A DNA stretch of 64,000 nt from Desulforamulus putei DSM 12395 (GTDB taxonomy: Bacteria > Bacillota > Desulfotomaculia > Desulfotomaculales > Desulfotomaculaceae). The stretch covers positions 50,905 through 114,904 of the forward strand of contig NZ_FQUY01000008.1 of NCBI RefSeq assembly GCF_900129195.1. The letters run 5' to 3'. The translations under genes were made by a program, and so were the position numbers. The notes under the pieces are model-generated. The model did not search any database. It had not been told where the DNA came from and was given only the letters and a program-made list of their open reading frames with translations. Positions 1-8,618 of the stretch are shown here, piece by piece. Within the stretch, counting starts at the first letter, position 1, and each line of letters starts with the position of its first letter.

Positions 1-878
1 ACCAGAAAGCACCCCAGGGACAGGGCCTTCACGCAGTCCAGGGCATGTTGAATGCCACCGGATGCAATCAAATGAATCTCTTCATTTTCCTCCGCTAGGC
101 CCTCCAGCAGGCTGACAGCCGTGGGGATTCCCCAGCTAAAACCCGCCTCTTTGCCGGAGCGGGCCTGTTCAATGGCCATAAAATCCGTTCCCCCGGCGCC
201 CCCCACATCAATATAATGAACCCCGGCCCCGGCAATGCGGCGGATGCTTTCCCGGGGCATGCCAAAACCCACTTCCTTGACAATTACAGGGACATCCAAC
301 TGCCTGGCCAGGAGCCCGATGTTTTCTAATACACCCCTGAATTTTCTGTCCCCCTCTTCCATTGCCAGTTCCTGGGGAGCATTGAGATGCAGTTGGATGC
401 CGTCTGCCCGGATCATGGCGATGGCCTCTCTGGCCTCGGACAGGGAACAATCGGCACCGAGGTTGGCCAGGATGACGCCGTCCGGATTTGCCTCCCGAAC
501 CACAGCAAAGCTGGACCTGGTGGAGTGATCCTCCAAGGCTGCCCGCTGGGACCCAACCGCCAGGGCCACCCCGGCGGCAGCTGCCGCTCTGGCCAGGTTG
601 TGGTTAATACTCTCCAATTGAGGATGCCCTCCGGTCATGGCGTTAATTAACAGGGGCACCTTCAGTTGTTTACCCAGGAATACGCAGGAAGTATCCACAT
701 CCTCCCAATCAAGCTGTGGCAGCGGGTTGTGCACCAGTGTTATATCATTAAATCCCGTGGCGCCTTCAATGCTCTTTTGTCTTAAGGACAGTTCAATATG
801 TTCCAGTTTACGGTTTAATCGCAATGCCAAGCCCCCCGGATGATGTCGGTTTATTATTGATTGCTTCTTTATTTCCAC
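1..878 (-). CDS. fni: Type 2 isopentenyl-diphosphate delta-isomerase (3' end outside window)
   Basis: FMN-dependent enzyme that interconverts isopentenyl and dimethylallyl diphosphate in cytosolic isoprenoid synthesis. The frame is open from the window edge. Visible family motifs are the N-terminal RKLEHIELSL region, INAMTGGHP, VGSQRAALED, QLHLNAPQE, VIVKEVGFGM, the VGGAGGTDF phosphate/flavin loop and LIASGGIQHALD. About 292 residues are present; roughly the last 50-60 residues of a normal 340-350 residue protein lie outside. The start is taken as GTG 878, the first start codon after an in-frame stop. A later TTG just before the conserved block is possible. It is followed downstream of nothing visible; typA lies upstream on the same strand. 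Confidence 0.9.
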   Translation of the reverse strand, partial: MEIKKQSIINRHHPGGLALRLNRKLEHIELSLRQKSIEGATGFNDITLVHNPLPQLDWEDVDTSCVFLGKQLKVPLLINAMTGGHPQLESINHNLARAAAAAGVALAVGSQRAALEDHSTRSSFAVVREANPDGVILANLGADCSLSEAREAIAMIRADGIQLHLNAPQELAMEEGDRKFRGVLENIGLLARQLDVPVIVKEVGFGMPRESIRRIAGAGVHYIDVGGAGGTDFMAIEQARSGKEAGFSWGIPTAVSLLEGLAEENEEIHLIASGGIQHALDCVKALSLGCFL

Positions 879-950
879 GGTCCCTTTGTAATCCCCTTCC
901 GGGCGCCTGGTTTATTGACAATTTTCTCTGTCTTCGACAACACCTGGACC

Positions 951-2783
951 TCACTTCTCAATGGAGGCCAGTTTCCTGGCCCGGGCCCTTTCATTTTTAT
1001 CCAGGAGTTTTTTCCTGATCCTGAGGCTCTTGGGAGTCACCTCCAACAATTCATCATCACTCAAGTATTCCAGAGCCTCTTCCAAACTCATGATGCGGGG
1101 CTCCTCCAGTTTCACGGTGGCCTCGGCGGTACTGGAACGGAAGTTGGTCAATTGTTTTTTCTTGCAAACATTCACTTCAATATCCTGTTCCCGGACATGT
1201 TCCCCCACCACCATCCCCTCGTAAACCCTGGTACCTGGGGCGATAAACAGTGTCCCTCTGTCCTGTACCGAGTGCAGTCCGTAGAAGGTGGCTTCTCCGG
1301 ATTCAAAGGCAATCAACACACCCTGGTAGCGCCGTTTAATCTCGCCTTTATAGGGCTCATAACCCAGGAAGGTGTGATTCATCACCGCATGTCCTCGGGT
1401 TTCCGACAGCAGTTGAGAGCGGAAACCGATCAGTCCCCGGGCGGGAACCTTGAACTCCAGTCGTAATTGTCCCGGCCCGTTGGGCCCCATATTGATCATT
1501 TCACCCCTCCGGTTGCCCAGGATCTCCATGACCGGTCCCATTTTATCCTCCGGAATATCCACCAGCAGCGTTTCCATGGGTTCCAGCAGTTCACCGTCGT
1601 CTCCCCGTTTGTAGATAACCTCCGGTTTGGATACCTGCAATTCATAACCTTCCCGCCGCATGGTTTCAATTAAAATGGACAAGTGTAGTTCCCCCCGGCC
1701 GGCTACCTTCCAAACATCCGGGGAATCGGTGTCCTGCACCCGCAGGCTTACATTCCTTTCCATCTCCTTGTACAGCCTGGCCCGCAGTTTGCGGGAGGTA
1801 ATATGCTCTCCCTCCTGGCCCGCAAAGGGACTGTCGTTGACCATGAAGGTCATTTCCAGGGTTGGCTCATCCACCGTGATGGCCGGCAGGGCCACCGGGT
1901 TGTCCTTATCGGCGATGGTCTCCCCAATTTTAATGTCTTCCAGGCCGGATACCACGACGATTTCCCCGCAGAACGCCCGGGGTACTTCCAGCCGTTCCAG
2001 TCCTTCGAAGACGTAGACCCGTCCGACACGGTAGTTTTTGACATTCCCTTCATGGTCGATAACGGCTACCGTTTGGCCGCCGGCAATACTGCCCTGGGAA
2101 ATTCTGCCGATGGCAATGCGGCCAATATAGGAATCGTATTCCGTATTGTTTACCAGCATTTGCAGGGGCGCCTCCGGATCCCCCTGGGGGGCCGGACAAT
2201 GATTGATAATGGTCTCAAACAGAGGCTTTAAGTCACTGCCCGGCACATCCTGGTCCATGGTGGCTATGCCCTGGCGGGCAACGGCGTAAACCACCGGGAA
2301 CTCCAATTGCTCGTCACTGGCCCCCAGTTCAAAGAATAACTCGTAGACTTCGTCCACCACCTCATGGATCCGGGCATCCGGGCGGTCAATCTTATTCACC
2401 ACCACGACCGGCACCAAATTTAGTTCCAGAGCCTTCCGCAAGACAAAACGGGTTTGCGGCATCGGTCCTTCCGAAGCATCCACCAGCAGCAGGACGCCGT
2501 CCACCATTTTTAACACCCGTTCCACCTCGCCGCCGAAATCCGAGTGGCCGGGGGTATCCACAATGTTTATTTTATACCCCTGATAACGAACCGAAGTATT
2601 TTTCGCCAGAATGGTAATGCCCCGTTCCTTTTCCAAATCATTGGAATCCATGACCCTTTCCTGGACAACCTGGTTTTCCCGAAAGATGCCACTCTGCTTT
2701 AACATACCGTCCACCAGGGTGGTTTTGCCATGGTCTACGTGGGCTATAATGGCAATATTCCTTATATTATTGATTGCTGTCAT
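951..2783 (-). CDS. typA: Ribosome-associated GTPase TypA/BipA
   Basis: Translational GTPase that binds ribosomes and helps 50S assembly and stress adaptation. The 610 residues match the family length. Motifs: AHVDHGKTT (G1, about residue 14), the RGITI switch, [12 protein letters not shown] (G3), NKID (G4), then EF-G-like domains and the C-terminal TypA signature around [10 protein letters not shown] and [16 protein letters not shown] 2783 follows a GGAGGAAC-type ribosome binding site. It stands alone between fni and the divergent K+ channel gene. The family assignment is not in doubt; the physiological role here is by homology. Confidence 0.97.
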   Translation of the reverse strand: MTAINNIRNIAIIAHVDHGKTTLVDGMLKQSGIFRENQVVQERVMDSNDLEKERGITILAKNTSVRYQGYKINIVDTPGHSDFGGEVERVLKMVDGVLLLVDASEGPMPQTRFVLRKALELNLVPVVVVNKIDRPDARIHEVVDEVYELFFELGASDEQLEFPVVYAVARQGIATMDQDVPGSDLKPLFETIINHCPAPQGDPEAPLQMLVNNTEYDSYIGRIAIGRISQGSIAGGQTVAVIDHEGNVKNYRVGRVYVFEGLERLEVPRAFCGEIVVVSGLEDIKIGETIADKDNPVALPAITVDEPTLEMTFMVNDSPFAGQEGEHITSRKLRARLYKEMERNVSLRVQDTDSPDVWKVAGRGELHLSILIETMRREGYELQVSKPEVIYKRGDDGELLEPMETLLVDIPEDKMGPVMEILGNRRGEMINMGPNGPGQLRLEFKVPARGLIGFRSQLLSETRGHAVMNHTFLGYEPYKGEIKRRYQGVLIAFESGEATFYGLHSVQDRGTLFIAPGTRVYEGMVVGEHVREQDIEVNVCKKKQLTNFRSSTAEATVKLEEPRIMSLEEALEYLSDDELLEVTPKSLRIRKKLLDKNERARARKLASIEK

Positions 2784-2971
2784 AAGTTCCTCCTTCAGGA
2801 CCGTACGTAATAAATTTTAACCAAAGATTTATTATATAACACCTTTGTTAAATTGCGTAGGGAACTGTTGCAATCTTATAATAAGCAATTTACAGGTACT
2901 CCTGTTATGACATAAATTTATCTTTACAAGGCCGGGGAAATGAATGTTATACTATTCGCGAGGTGCAGCAG

Positions 2972-3955
2972 ATGACAACCAGAAATTTTCTCTATGCCTT
3001 CATAACCCTTAATGTTGTAATGGCCGTTGGTGTGTTTTCCCTGATCAAGATTGAAGGTCTGTCCGTTGTGGATGCCGCTTGGCTTGCCACCATCAGCATC
3101 ACAACCGTAGGTTACGGTGATATCGTACCAAAGACCGTGCCGGGCCGGTTGGTAACCATGGGGCTGATTGTCAGCGGGGTAGGCCTTTACACCTATATTT
3201 TAAGTACTGTAATGGTGAGTATCGCCGAGGGGCAATTGTTTGACCTGTTGGGCGAAAAGCGGAGGCGAAAAATGATCAGTAAGTTAAATAATCATATCAT
3301 TGTTTGCGGCTTGGGCCGGGTCGGCAGCGAAGTGTTCAACACCTTAAAACATGAAAAACAGCCCTTTGTGGTCATTGAAAAAAACCCTGAAAGGGCCGCT
3401 TTATACCGGCACTCCGGGGTGCCTGTGGTGGTGGGAGATGCCAGCGAGGATAAAGTTTTAGAACAAGCAGGTATTCACCGCGCCCGTACCCTTATTACCA
3501 CTTTGCCCGACGATGCAGGCAATCTGTTTATCGTAATGACTTCCAAAGACTTGAATCCCAATATTAAGGTCATCACCCGGGCCACCCGGTCTGAAGGTAT
3601 TCCCAGATTAAAACGGGCCGGCGCCGACAGCGTGATCGCCCCCTCTGCCCTGGGAGGCAGGAGGATGGCCATGTCAGCCATCAAACCGGCCAGCGTGGCC
3701 TTTGTCCAAACCCTTTTTGAACGTCATAACGTTTATTATCAGCTGGAGGAATTTACGGTAAGCAGCAATTCATGGCTGGCCAACAAAGCTCTTAAAGAAT
3801 CCGGCCTGCGGGAAAAATTCGGCTGCCAGCTATTGGTGATCAACCGGGGTCACGAGACCATTGGCAGTCCCGGCCCCGATGAAGTTATACTACCCGGCGA
3901 TGAACTGATTGTCTTTGGCCCTTCAGATAAATTATCTGAATTGGAAAAAGCATAG
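2972..3955 (+). CDS. Two-TM potassium channel with TrkA-N/TrkA-C (RCK) domains
   Basis: Predicted K+ channel in the cytoplasmic membrane. The N-terminus has two hydrophobic segments flanking a pore helix with selectivity filter TTVGYGD (about residue 40). A cytosolic Rossmann RCK domain follows (IIVCGLGRVGSEV, about residue 110, a nucleotide-binding glycine motif), then a TrkA-C domain near residues 235-325. Length is typical of single-pore, RCK-gated channels such as MthK or YugO relatives. ATG 2972 is preferred over an upstream GTG at 2963 because an AGGTG ribosome binding site sits 6 bases before it. A terminator follows the stop codon. Confidence 0.9.
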   Translation: MTTRNFLYAFITLNVVMAVGVFSLIKIEGLSVVDAAWLATISITTVGYGDIVPKTVPGRLVTMGLIVSGVGLYTYILSTVMVSIAEGQLFDLLGEKRRRKMISKLNNHIIVCGLGRVGSEVFNTLKHEKQPFVVIEKNPERAALYRHSGVPVVVGDASEDKVLEQAGIHRARTLITTLPDDAGNLFIVMTSKDLNPNIKVITRATRSEGIPRLKRAGADSVIAPSALGGRRMAMSAIKPASVAFVQTLFERHNVYYQLEEFTVSSNSWLANKALKESGLREKFGCQLLVINRGHETIGSPGPDEVILPGDELIVFGPSDKLSELEKA

Positions 3956-3960
3956 AAAAA

Positions 3961-3983
3961 GCAGCCCGGTATGGCTGCCTTTT
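3961..3983. terminator. Intrinsic terminator after the K+ channel gene
   Basis: Stem GCAGCC / GGCTGC with a six-base loop, A-rich on the left and T-rich on the right, so it can serve the channel gene and the convergent small gene. Confidence 0.7.
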
Positions 3984-4158
3984 AGCCCAATGGGTTCTGG
4001 TAAGGATAGTTTGCCCGCCGGCGCTCCCAGGGGCGGCACATTTCAATACTGACTCCCAGTTTTGTCTCTTCCTCATAGAGAAAACGGTAGACTTTGCTGC
4101 CGATGGTTGTTAGCCCCAAATATATGGCGCCAAGTAGAGGAAACAGAACTTTTTTCAT
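3982..4158 (-). CDS. Small hypothetical protein with N-terminal membrane segment
   Basis: Not recognised. 58 residues from ATG 4158: a hydrophobic segment right after MKK (about residues 4-22, signal anchor or signal peptide) followed by a charged tail rich in Arg and Glu ending YPYQNPLG. It lies between a terminator and a cluster of other small unknown genes on the same strand. The weak ribosome binding site and short length leave real doubt that it is translated. Confidence 0.4.
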   Translation of the reverse strand: MKKVLFPLLGAIYLGLTTIGSKVYRFLYEEETKLGVSIEMCRPWERRRANYPYQNPLG

Positions 4159-4254
4159 TTGCCTGCACAACCCCCAAAAAACCCTATTTCTACTCTACTT
4201 TTTTCGCCAAAGAGTTTCAAATCCCTTTAATTTATCCTTAAATTTGGCAAAAAA

Positions 4255-4602
4255 TTAGTTGTCAATTTGTATGGCAGTAACCCTTTGAAAGTCTGATTGA
4301 CCGGGCTTTCTTACGGACAGTTCATCCACCGACCCGTTATCCCACGTAAGCTTAACCTCTAGGGGCAAGGCGGCGCCGGTTATGTCCAGTTTTGCCTGGC
4401 GCATCCAGTCGTCATTTAACCGGACAAACACCAGCTCCATGCGATTATTTTTAAACAGTTTAATTCTGGATTCCCCCACAATTTTATAGAAGACTGTGTA
4501 TTCTTTCAGGTCTTTGTTTAAAAAATCCGGTTCCTCAATGGAAAACTCTATACCGCCCTGTTTTTCCATATCATCCGTAATTAAATCAACAATTTGAGCC
4601 AT
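4255..4602 (-). CDS. Hypothetical protein, 115 aa
   Basis: No family recognised. A soluble protein without signal peptide or membrane segment. It is rich in alternating beta-type segments (VFYKIVGESRIKLF, MELVFVRL, LPLEVKLTW) with an acidic N-terminal half. It begins at ATG 4602 after an AGGGGGAGGCAG-type ribosome binding site. It is last in a three-gene minus-strand group with the 69- and 71-residue proteins just upstream, so the three are probably co-transcribed. Confidence 0.65.
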   Translation of the reverse strand: MAQIVDLITDDMEKQGGIEFSIEEPDFLNKDLKEYTVFYKIVGESRIKLFKNNRMELVFVRLNDDWMRQAKLDITGAALPLEVKLTWDNGSVDELSVRKPGQSDFQRVTAIQIDN

Positions 4603-4642
4603 CTGCCTCCCCCTCTCTTTGGCACAACGAGCCTCTTCACAA

Positions 4643-4852
4643 CTAACCGCAAGTCCCCTTTCTAAACTCCTTGATGGTTAACTGGACATTGGGGTTGTTT
4701 AAAATTACCCGGAAGATTGATACAATGTCATAGGGCTCATGGGTGACTGTCTGCTGGGCATATGCCAGAGCAGCTTCCTCGGTATCAAAGCAAGAAATTT
4801 CGTCGCACTGGCCGTTTAGGATTTTTACCACCAAATAAATATTCAGGTTCAT
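4643..4852 (-). CDS. Hypothetical protein, 69 aa
   Basis: Not recognised. Small soluble protein with an alpha/beta pattern (LNIYLVVKIL ... EEAALAYAQQ ... YDIVSIFRVIL), resembling small ferredoxin-like folds in outline only. Its ATG overlaps the stop codon of the upstream 71-residue gene (ATGA type overlap at 4849-4852), which indicates translational coupling. Confidence 0.65.
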   Translation of the reverse strand: MNLNIYLVVKILNGQCDEISCFDTEEAALAYAQQTVTHEPYDIVSIFRVILNNPNVQLTIKEFRKGTCG

Positions 4853-5064
4853 TCAACTTCCACCTCCTCAGTAATTTGATAATCCGGACACTCCTTTAAG
4901 TGCTCCTGAAAAGATTTTAATGCCATTTCCAGACCGTCCGCAAAGCCGTTATTATATTCGCTGGCCGACATTCCCTGGATATAATGAAGATAAATAATGG
5001 TACTCTTCTCCCACTTTTTAAGACATTCCTGCAAAGAAGCCAAAAATGGCCAGCCCCCTTCCAA
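4849..5064 (-). CDS. Hypothetical protein, up to 71 aa
   Basis: Not recognised. Mostly helical, with acidic C-terminus EEVEVE. The longest frame starts at TTG 5064, but a GGGGG ribosome binding site inside that stretch suggests a start at TTG 5043 (64 residues, beginning at ASLQECLKKWEK). First gene of the three-gene group whose next two members follow by overlap and short spacing. Confidence 0.55.
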   Translation of the reverse strand: MEGGWPFLASLQECLKKWEKSTIIYLHYIQGMSASEYNNGFADGLEMALKSFQEHLKECPDYQITEEVEVE

Positions 5065-5176
5065 AACAATGTAAACTTTCCAAGTTTATTTTTTCTCCTT
5101 ATGTTGTGATTATCCTGCCGACGGTGGCATTGACATGAAATCCCCGGACAAATTATGATGGAAGCGGGGTGATAAA

Positions 5177-5518
5177 ATGAGCTGGATCCTTAGCTTGTTT
5201 CTAAACAGCGCCGCCTTGCTGGCAGCGGATTATTTGATTGACAGCATTAAAATTGATGGTTTTGCTTCGGCCATACTGGCTGCCCTTTTGCTTGGTTTTG
5301 TCAATACTTTTATCAGGCCCATCCTGGTCTTTCTTACCTTTCCCATGACCGTGGTGACGCTGGGATTATTCATTCTGGTGATTAATGCAGTCACCTTTGG
5401 TCTTGTCTCCTGGTTCGTTCCCGGGTTTCACATCTACAGTTTTGGCGGGGCCTTTGTGGGGGCCATTATCACCGGTGTTACAAGCTGGATACTAAACGCA
5501 ATCTTTAACGACCATTAA
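5177..5518 (+). CDS. Phage holin family 4 / YvlD-like membrane protein
   Basis: Small integral membrane protein of the Phage_holin_4_2 (PF04020) group, which includes B. subtilis YvlD. 113 residues with four hydrophobic segments (about residues 3-20, 31-50, 55-78, 88-110) and the family's FVNTFIRPIL and TLGLFILVINA motifs. Despite the family name such genes are chromosomal and not evidence for a prophage; no phage genes are near. The start ATG 5177 follows GGGGTG. Function unknown, possibly envelope stress. Confidence 0.85.
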   Translation: MSWILSLFLNSAALLAADYLIDSIKIDGFASAILAALLLGFVNTFIRPILVFLTFPMTVVTLGLFILVINAVTFGLVSWFVPGFHIYSFGGAFVGAIITGVTSWILNAIFNDH

Positions 5519-5638
5519 TGACTGCCACTAGTTACTTTCTCAAATATAAATCATAACTTAAATCAATATAACCTCTATAAAAATTATTATTTTAAATGGA
5601 AACCTTCCCTGATCCTATAAATCCTGTCATAATTTATC

Positions 5639-5669
5639 TCGTATTTCAGAGCCCTCTTTGATCATACTA
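5639..5669 (+). promoter_or_regulatory. Candidate sigma-G promoter of the SASP gene
   Basis: An exact CATACTA (5663-5669) matches the forespore sigma-G -10 consensus and lies about 45 bases before the SASP start. The -35 region (around 5639-5645) is only a loose match. The assignment rests on the -10 element and on SASP genes normally being sigma-G controlled. Confidence 0.5.
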
Positions 5670-5715
5670 AAGATAGACCCACATCATAAAGAAAAATTCA
5701 AGGAGGGAATCTAAA

Positions 5716-5979
5716 ATGACAAGCCGTAATACGAACCAACCTGTTACCCCCGGTGCCAGCAGCGCTCTGGATCAAATGAAGTATGAAATCGCCAGCGAAC
5801 TTGGTCTTACCAACTATCAACAAATGGACAAAGGTTCTCTGCCCAGCCGCGTAAACGGTTATGTCGGTGGTAACATGACCAAGAAACTGGTTGCCTATGC
5901 TGAGCAAGCTCTGGCCAGTGGTAACACCGCACAAATTCTTCAGTCTGCTCCTACCGAGCAAATCGGTCAAAGATCCTAA
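5716..5979 (+). CDS. Alpha/beta-type small acid-soluble spore protein
   Basis: DNA-coating protein of the spore core that converts DNA to an A-like form and protects it from UV. 87 residues. The two conserved family blocks are visible: LDQMKYEIASELGL (the germination protease site is within the EIA region) and NGYVGGNMTKKLV. Residues before and after are Gln/Ser/Thr-rich. ATG 5716 follows AAGGAGGGA. The gene is monocistronic, with a strong terminator behind it. It is direct evidence that the organism forms endospores. Confidence 0.95.
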   Translation: MTSRNTNQPVTPGASSALDQMKYEIASELGLTNYQQMDKGSLPSRVNGYVGGNMTKKLVAYAEQALASGNTAQILQSAPTEQIGQRS

Positions 5980-6038
5980 CAGGAACGGAAGGGAAACCGA
6001 CACATTTTTTAGCACAGGTGTCGGTTTAGCCCTCACCG

Positions 6039-6075
6039 ACAACGGGAGAGAATGCGCTCTCCCGTTGTTTTATTT
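6039..6075 (+). terminator. Strong intrinsic terminator of the SASP gene
   Basis: Perfect 12-bp stem (6039-6050 with 6057-6068, sequence ACAACGGGAGAG) around a six-base loop, followed by TTTATTTT. Confidence 0.92.
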
Positions 6076-6375
6076 TGTATAAGATTTATTTAACGATTCC
6101 CGAGAAAAAAGAGGAAATTGCAAACTACTCAAAGAAGTAATGCTTACATGCCAAATCAATAGAATCTACCTCAGTTGGCGCTCAAACCGAAGCCATGCAG
6201 AAATTGACTTATCTCTGCCCACGCAATCATATTGCCCAGGTTTATTCACTGACATAGTTACCTTAATTAAACATCATAGACAATTTATAATTATTGCACT
6301 GATTGATTGGTTCATTTATAATCTATTTGTGTTCTGATTAGCTGCATTCAATTCTAGTACAAGGGGGTATTTGGC

Positions 6376-6564
6376 ATGTTTATGGTATCCATCAATCAGG
6401 ACAAATGTGTGGGCTGTGGTTCCTGCGTAGATGCCTGCCCTGCTAAAATTCTCGGCATGGAAGGCGATAAAGCGGAGGTAACCGGGGACGCTGCAGACTG
6501 CATGGGTTGCGAAACCTGTGTTGAAATCTGCCCCAGCGAGGCTTTCACTGTCATGGAACTGTAA
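6376..6564 (+). CDS. 2[4Fe-4S] ferredoxin
   Basis: Small soluble electron carrier. 62 residues with two complete cluster motifs: CVGCGSCVDACP (about residues 11-22) and CMGCETCVEICP (about residues 42-53), the classic clostridial ferredoxin arrangement. It is a plausible donor for nitrogenase or partner of cytosolic hydrogenases, but it is a separate unit about 9 kb from the nif operon end. A ribosome binding site (AAGGGGG) precedes ATG 6376, and a terminator follows. Confidence 0.93.
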   Translation: MFMVSINQDKCVGCGSCVDACPAKILGMEGDKAEVTGDAADCMGCETCVEICPSEAFTVMEL

Positions 6565-6576
6565 GCATCATTTGCA

Positions 6577-6608
6577 AGGGGACGTCACAGTGACGTCCCC
6601 TCTGTTGT
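6577..6608 (+). terminator. Terminator of the ferredoxin gene
   Basis: Perfect 11-bp stem AGGGGACGTCA / TGACGTCCCCT (6577-6601) with a short loop, then a T-rich tail. Confidence 0.8.
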
Positions 6609-6749
6609 TCAGGCATATATTCAGTCCGGCAAATAATTACATTTATACAAGGAAAGAATAGGAGAACCAAGTTCCTTCACTAAAAACAAAGGATTTATCC
6701 CGGTGACAAAGAAGTAGTATATATGAATTGAACTGAAGGGAGCGGTTAA

Positions 6750-6989
6750 ATGTTAAATATTTTTAAAAAGATCCTTTTCTTCTTTCAAGCAATGTTAAAC
6801 CCTGCCGTTCCCAGCCGGTTAAAGTATGAAATCGGTATTTGTCTGCTTTATATTATCAGTCCCATTGATTTTGTTCCCGATTTCATTCCTTTAACAGGCA
6901 AAGGCGATGATGCCGTTGTCCTGTTGTGGTGCGCTAAACGAATTTATGATGTGATAAAGGCCCATAGACAATATCTCTGCAAAAAATAA
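6750..6989 (+). CDS. DUF1232 (YkvA-like) membrane protein
   Basis: 79-residue protein with the DUF1232 signature YIISPIDFVPDFIPLTGKGDD (read in parts: YIISPIDF, VPDFIP, GKGDD, about residues 31-51), flanked by hydrophobic helices. Function of the family is unknown. ATG 6750 follows GGGAGCGG. A hairpin with T-tracts on both sides separates it from the convergent gene. Confidence 0.85.
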   Translation: MLNIFKKILFFFQAMLNPAVPSRLKYEIGICLLYIISPIDFVPDFIPLTGKGDDAVVLLWCAKRIYDVIKAHRQYLCKK

Positions 6990-6990
6990 A

Positions 6991-7029
6991 ACAAGCACTC
7001 CGTAACTGCCTGCGGAGCGCTTGTTCTTG
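6991..7029. terminator. Bidirectional terminator
   Basis: Stem ACAAGC-CTCCG / CGGAG-GCTTGT (one mismatch) at 6991-7002 and 7013-7024, between two convergent genes. Confidence 0.8.
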
Positions 7030-7251
7030 TTATAAAAAACTTTTTATTAAATAGGCCACAACGCAAAGACCGACAAAAATCCCTACATTTTTAATCACTT
7101 TGCTGCGAACCAGGATATCTTTCTTTTGCTTTTCTCTTTCTCTCCTAAGTTGTTTCTGGGCCGGGTCTGTGTAGTTCAGTTTTTTCAGCTTAGGTTTTTC
7201 CCTTGGTATGAATGGAATGACTTTTCCCGTAGCCTTTCCTCTCTCCGCCAT
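7030..7251 (-). CDS. Hypothetical basic protein with C-terminal TM helix
   Basis: Not recognised. 73 residues: a very basic N-terminal two-thirds (many Lys/Arg, e.g. REREKQKKD) and a single hydrophobic helix at about residues 54-72 (VGIFVGLCVVAYLI), i.e. a tail-anchored topology. The start is at ATG 7251 with an AAAGGGTGTG-type ribosome binding site. It could be a small membrane-associated nucleic-acid or ribosome binder, but that is guesswork. Confidence 0.6.
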   Translation of the reverse strand: MAERGKATGKVIPFIPREKPKLKKLNYTDPAQKQLRREREKQKKDILVRSKVIKNVGIFVGLCVVAYLIKSFL

Positions 7252-7310
7252 TTAGCACACCCTTTTCTGCGGTAAATTCTCCCTTTATTCTTATTTGTTA
7301 TTTATATCGG

Positions 7311-7943
7311 CTATTCGATATCTTCTTTACCAATGGCATAACCCAGGCTAAAAATGTCCTTTAATAAGTTATGTATGAGTATTTCTGCCCACTGGACAAC
7401 TTTGGGATTGGGCTTGCTTTTATAAATGCGAGCCAGTTCATGAGATACCTCAGCAATCATTTCCCTGATATCGTATTTTTCTTCAAATTCCTTTGAACAA
7501 AAAATCTCCGCCCCTTCTTCGATGGAGGCATTAAACTGCTTTTCCAACCCGCTGAAGTAGCTGACAATATCATTTAGTTCCCCCAGGACCCCCTGCAGGG
7601 CGGTCTCCATACAGTAATCCAAAAATTTCTTTCGTTCACTGGTGGGAAGGCTTTCAAAGACCGTTTTTCCTTCTTTATAATATTGGACCTGGCAGTTGGC
7701 CACATTGCCTTTTTCAAAACCGGTCCCTTCAAAAAAATCCCTTATACGTTTTTGTCCCAGGGAACTCACGGTACGTTCCCTGTTTATACTGGCAATGATT
7801 TCGGGGGGACCCAGCTCACATTTAATTCGCAATACTTTAACGTTTTTAAGATAAAAAATATAATACTCTCCGTACTTCCTGCTTTTTATTTCATTCGGGA
7901 TAATGGATAATCCCCCCCTGTCTGCAAGATAACTGGCATACAT
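7311..7943 (-). CDS. Hypothetical protein, 210 aa
   Basis: No family recognised. Soluble and mixed alpha/beta: N-terminal half beta-rich (YYIFYLKNVKVLRIKCEL), C-terminal half helical and charged. Two Cys (in KCELGPPE and FCSKEF) are not arranged as an obvious metal site. ATG 7943 has a GGGA element about 9 bases upstream. It diverges from the hydrogenase operon across a 675-base AT-rich gap. Confidence 0.65.
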   Translation of the reverse strand: MYASYLADRGGLSIIPNEIKSRKYGEYYIFYLKNVKVLRIKCELGPPEIIASINRERTVSSLGQKRIRDFFEGTGFEKGNVANCQVQYYKEGKTVFESLPTSERKKFLDYCMETALQGVLGELNDIVSYFSGLEKQFNASIEEGAEIFCSKEFEEKYDIREMIAEVSHELARIYKSKPNPKVVQWAEILIHNLLKDIFSLGYAIGKEDIE

Positions 7944-8173
7944 AAGTAGAATTCCCTACCAGGCAGCAAAATCCTTCCAAAGCAAAGCAAAAACTAACCG
8001 CGGTGTTTCCTCTAAATTCTTATTATTTACTATCTATGAAGATATTATTAAAAATATTTGAACTCTTATTGTTTTTTAAGAGGCAGGTGCTATAATAAAT
8101 TTAAGGTTAAGGTTAGTTAAGATCAAATTATGAACAAAATCTTTTGACTTCCGGCTTCCTCTTTGCGGCAACT

Positions 8174-8191
8174 TTGTGATTAATTTCACTT
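8174..8191. promoter_or_regulatory. Rex-like operator candidate upstream of the hydrogenase
   Basis: TTGTGATTAATTTCACTT matches the Rex (NADH/NAD+ sensor) consensus TTGTGAA-N4-TTCACAA at all but three positions. Rex commonly controls [FeFe] hydrogenases in clostridia. It lies about 430 bases before the hydA start, in an otherwise very AT-rich 7944-8618 gap, so its relation to the promoter is uncertain. Confidence 0.3.
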
Positions 8192-8532
8192 TATTTTTAT
8201 TCTTGCCGATTCATATTGTAAAATTTCTTCACAGAATTGCCAAATAAATAGTTTTTTTGCAGGTGAGCGAACTTGCAAAATTACAAAACAAAATCTTAAG
8301 TGGTTTGAGTTATGTAACCTAAAATATGTCTATTAATTCCAGTACAAACCAAACTAATTAAATATAATTATTTTAATTAGTATTTATATTTTAAATTTTC
8401 CAACTTTAAACATCTGGTTATATTCTTTTGCTAAAAATTTCATAGTTAATATTTTTTCTAAAAAAGAAGGTTTTTTAAATTTTGTGACAAATAGAACATT
8501 TAGAGATTTTTTATCGAATAGTTAAGCAATTG

Positions 8533-8576
8533 GCTAACAACTCTTTAGTACCATTATTGTTAGCAGAGTTGTTAGC
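8533..8576. repeat. 12-bp perfect inverted repeat with internal direct repeat, hydA upstream region
   Basis: GCTAACAACTCT (8533-8544) is exactly inverted as AGAGTTGTTAGC (8565-8576). The octamer TTGTTAGC occurs twice 12 bases apart (8557-8564 and 8569-8576), so two alternative stems are possible. It sits about 40 bases before the hydA start codon, in a position suited to an operator or a leader RNA switch. Confidence 0.75.
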
Positions 8577-8618
8577 ATGCATATGCAAAAAGCAGTTTTT
8601 AGCAAAGGGGGAAAACCT

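Noticed and set aside
861..1466. 201-codon plus-strand frame opposite typA
   Set aside because: Antisense shadow of the fully conserved typA coding sequence; its translation has no family features.
5177..5518. Prophage because of a holin-family hit
   Set aside because: YvlD-like holin-family proteins are ordinary chromosomal genes and no other phage functions are nearby.
6140..6337. 65-codon plus-strand frame before the ferredoxin gene
   Set aside because: AT-rich spacer without ribosome binding site or protein-like composition.
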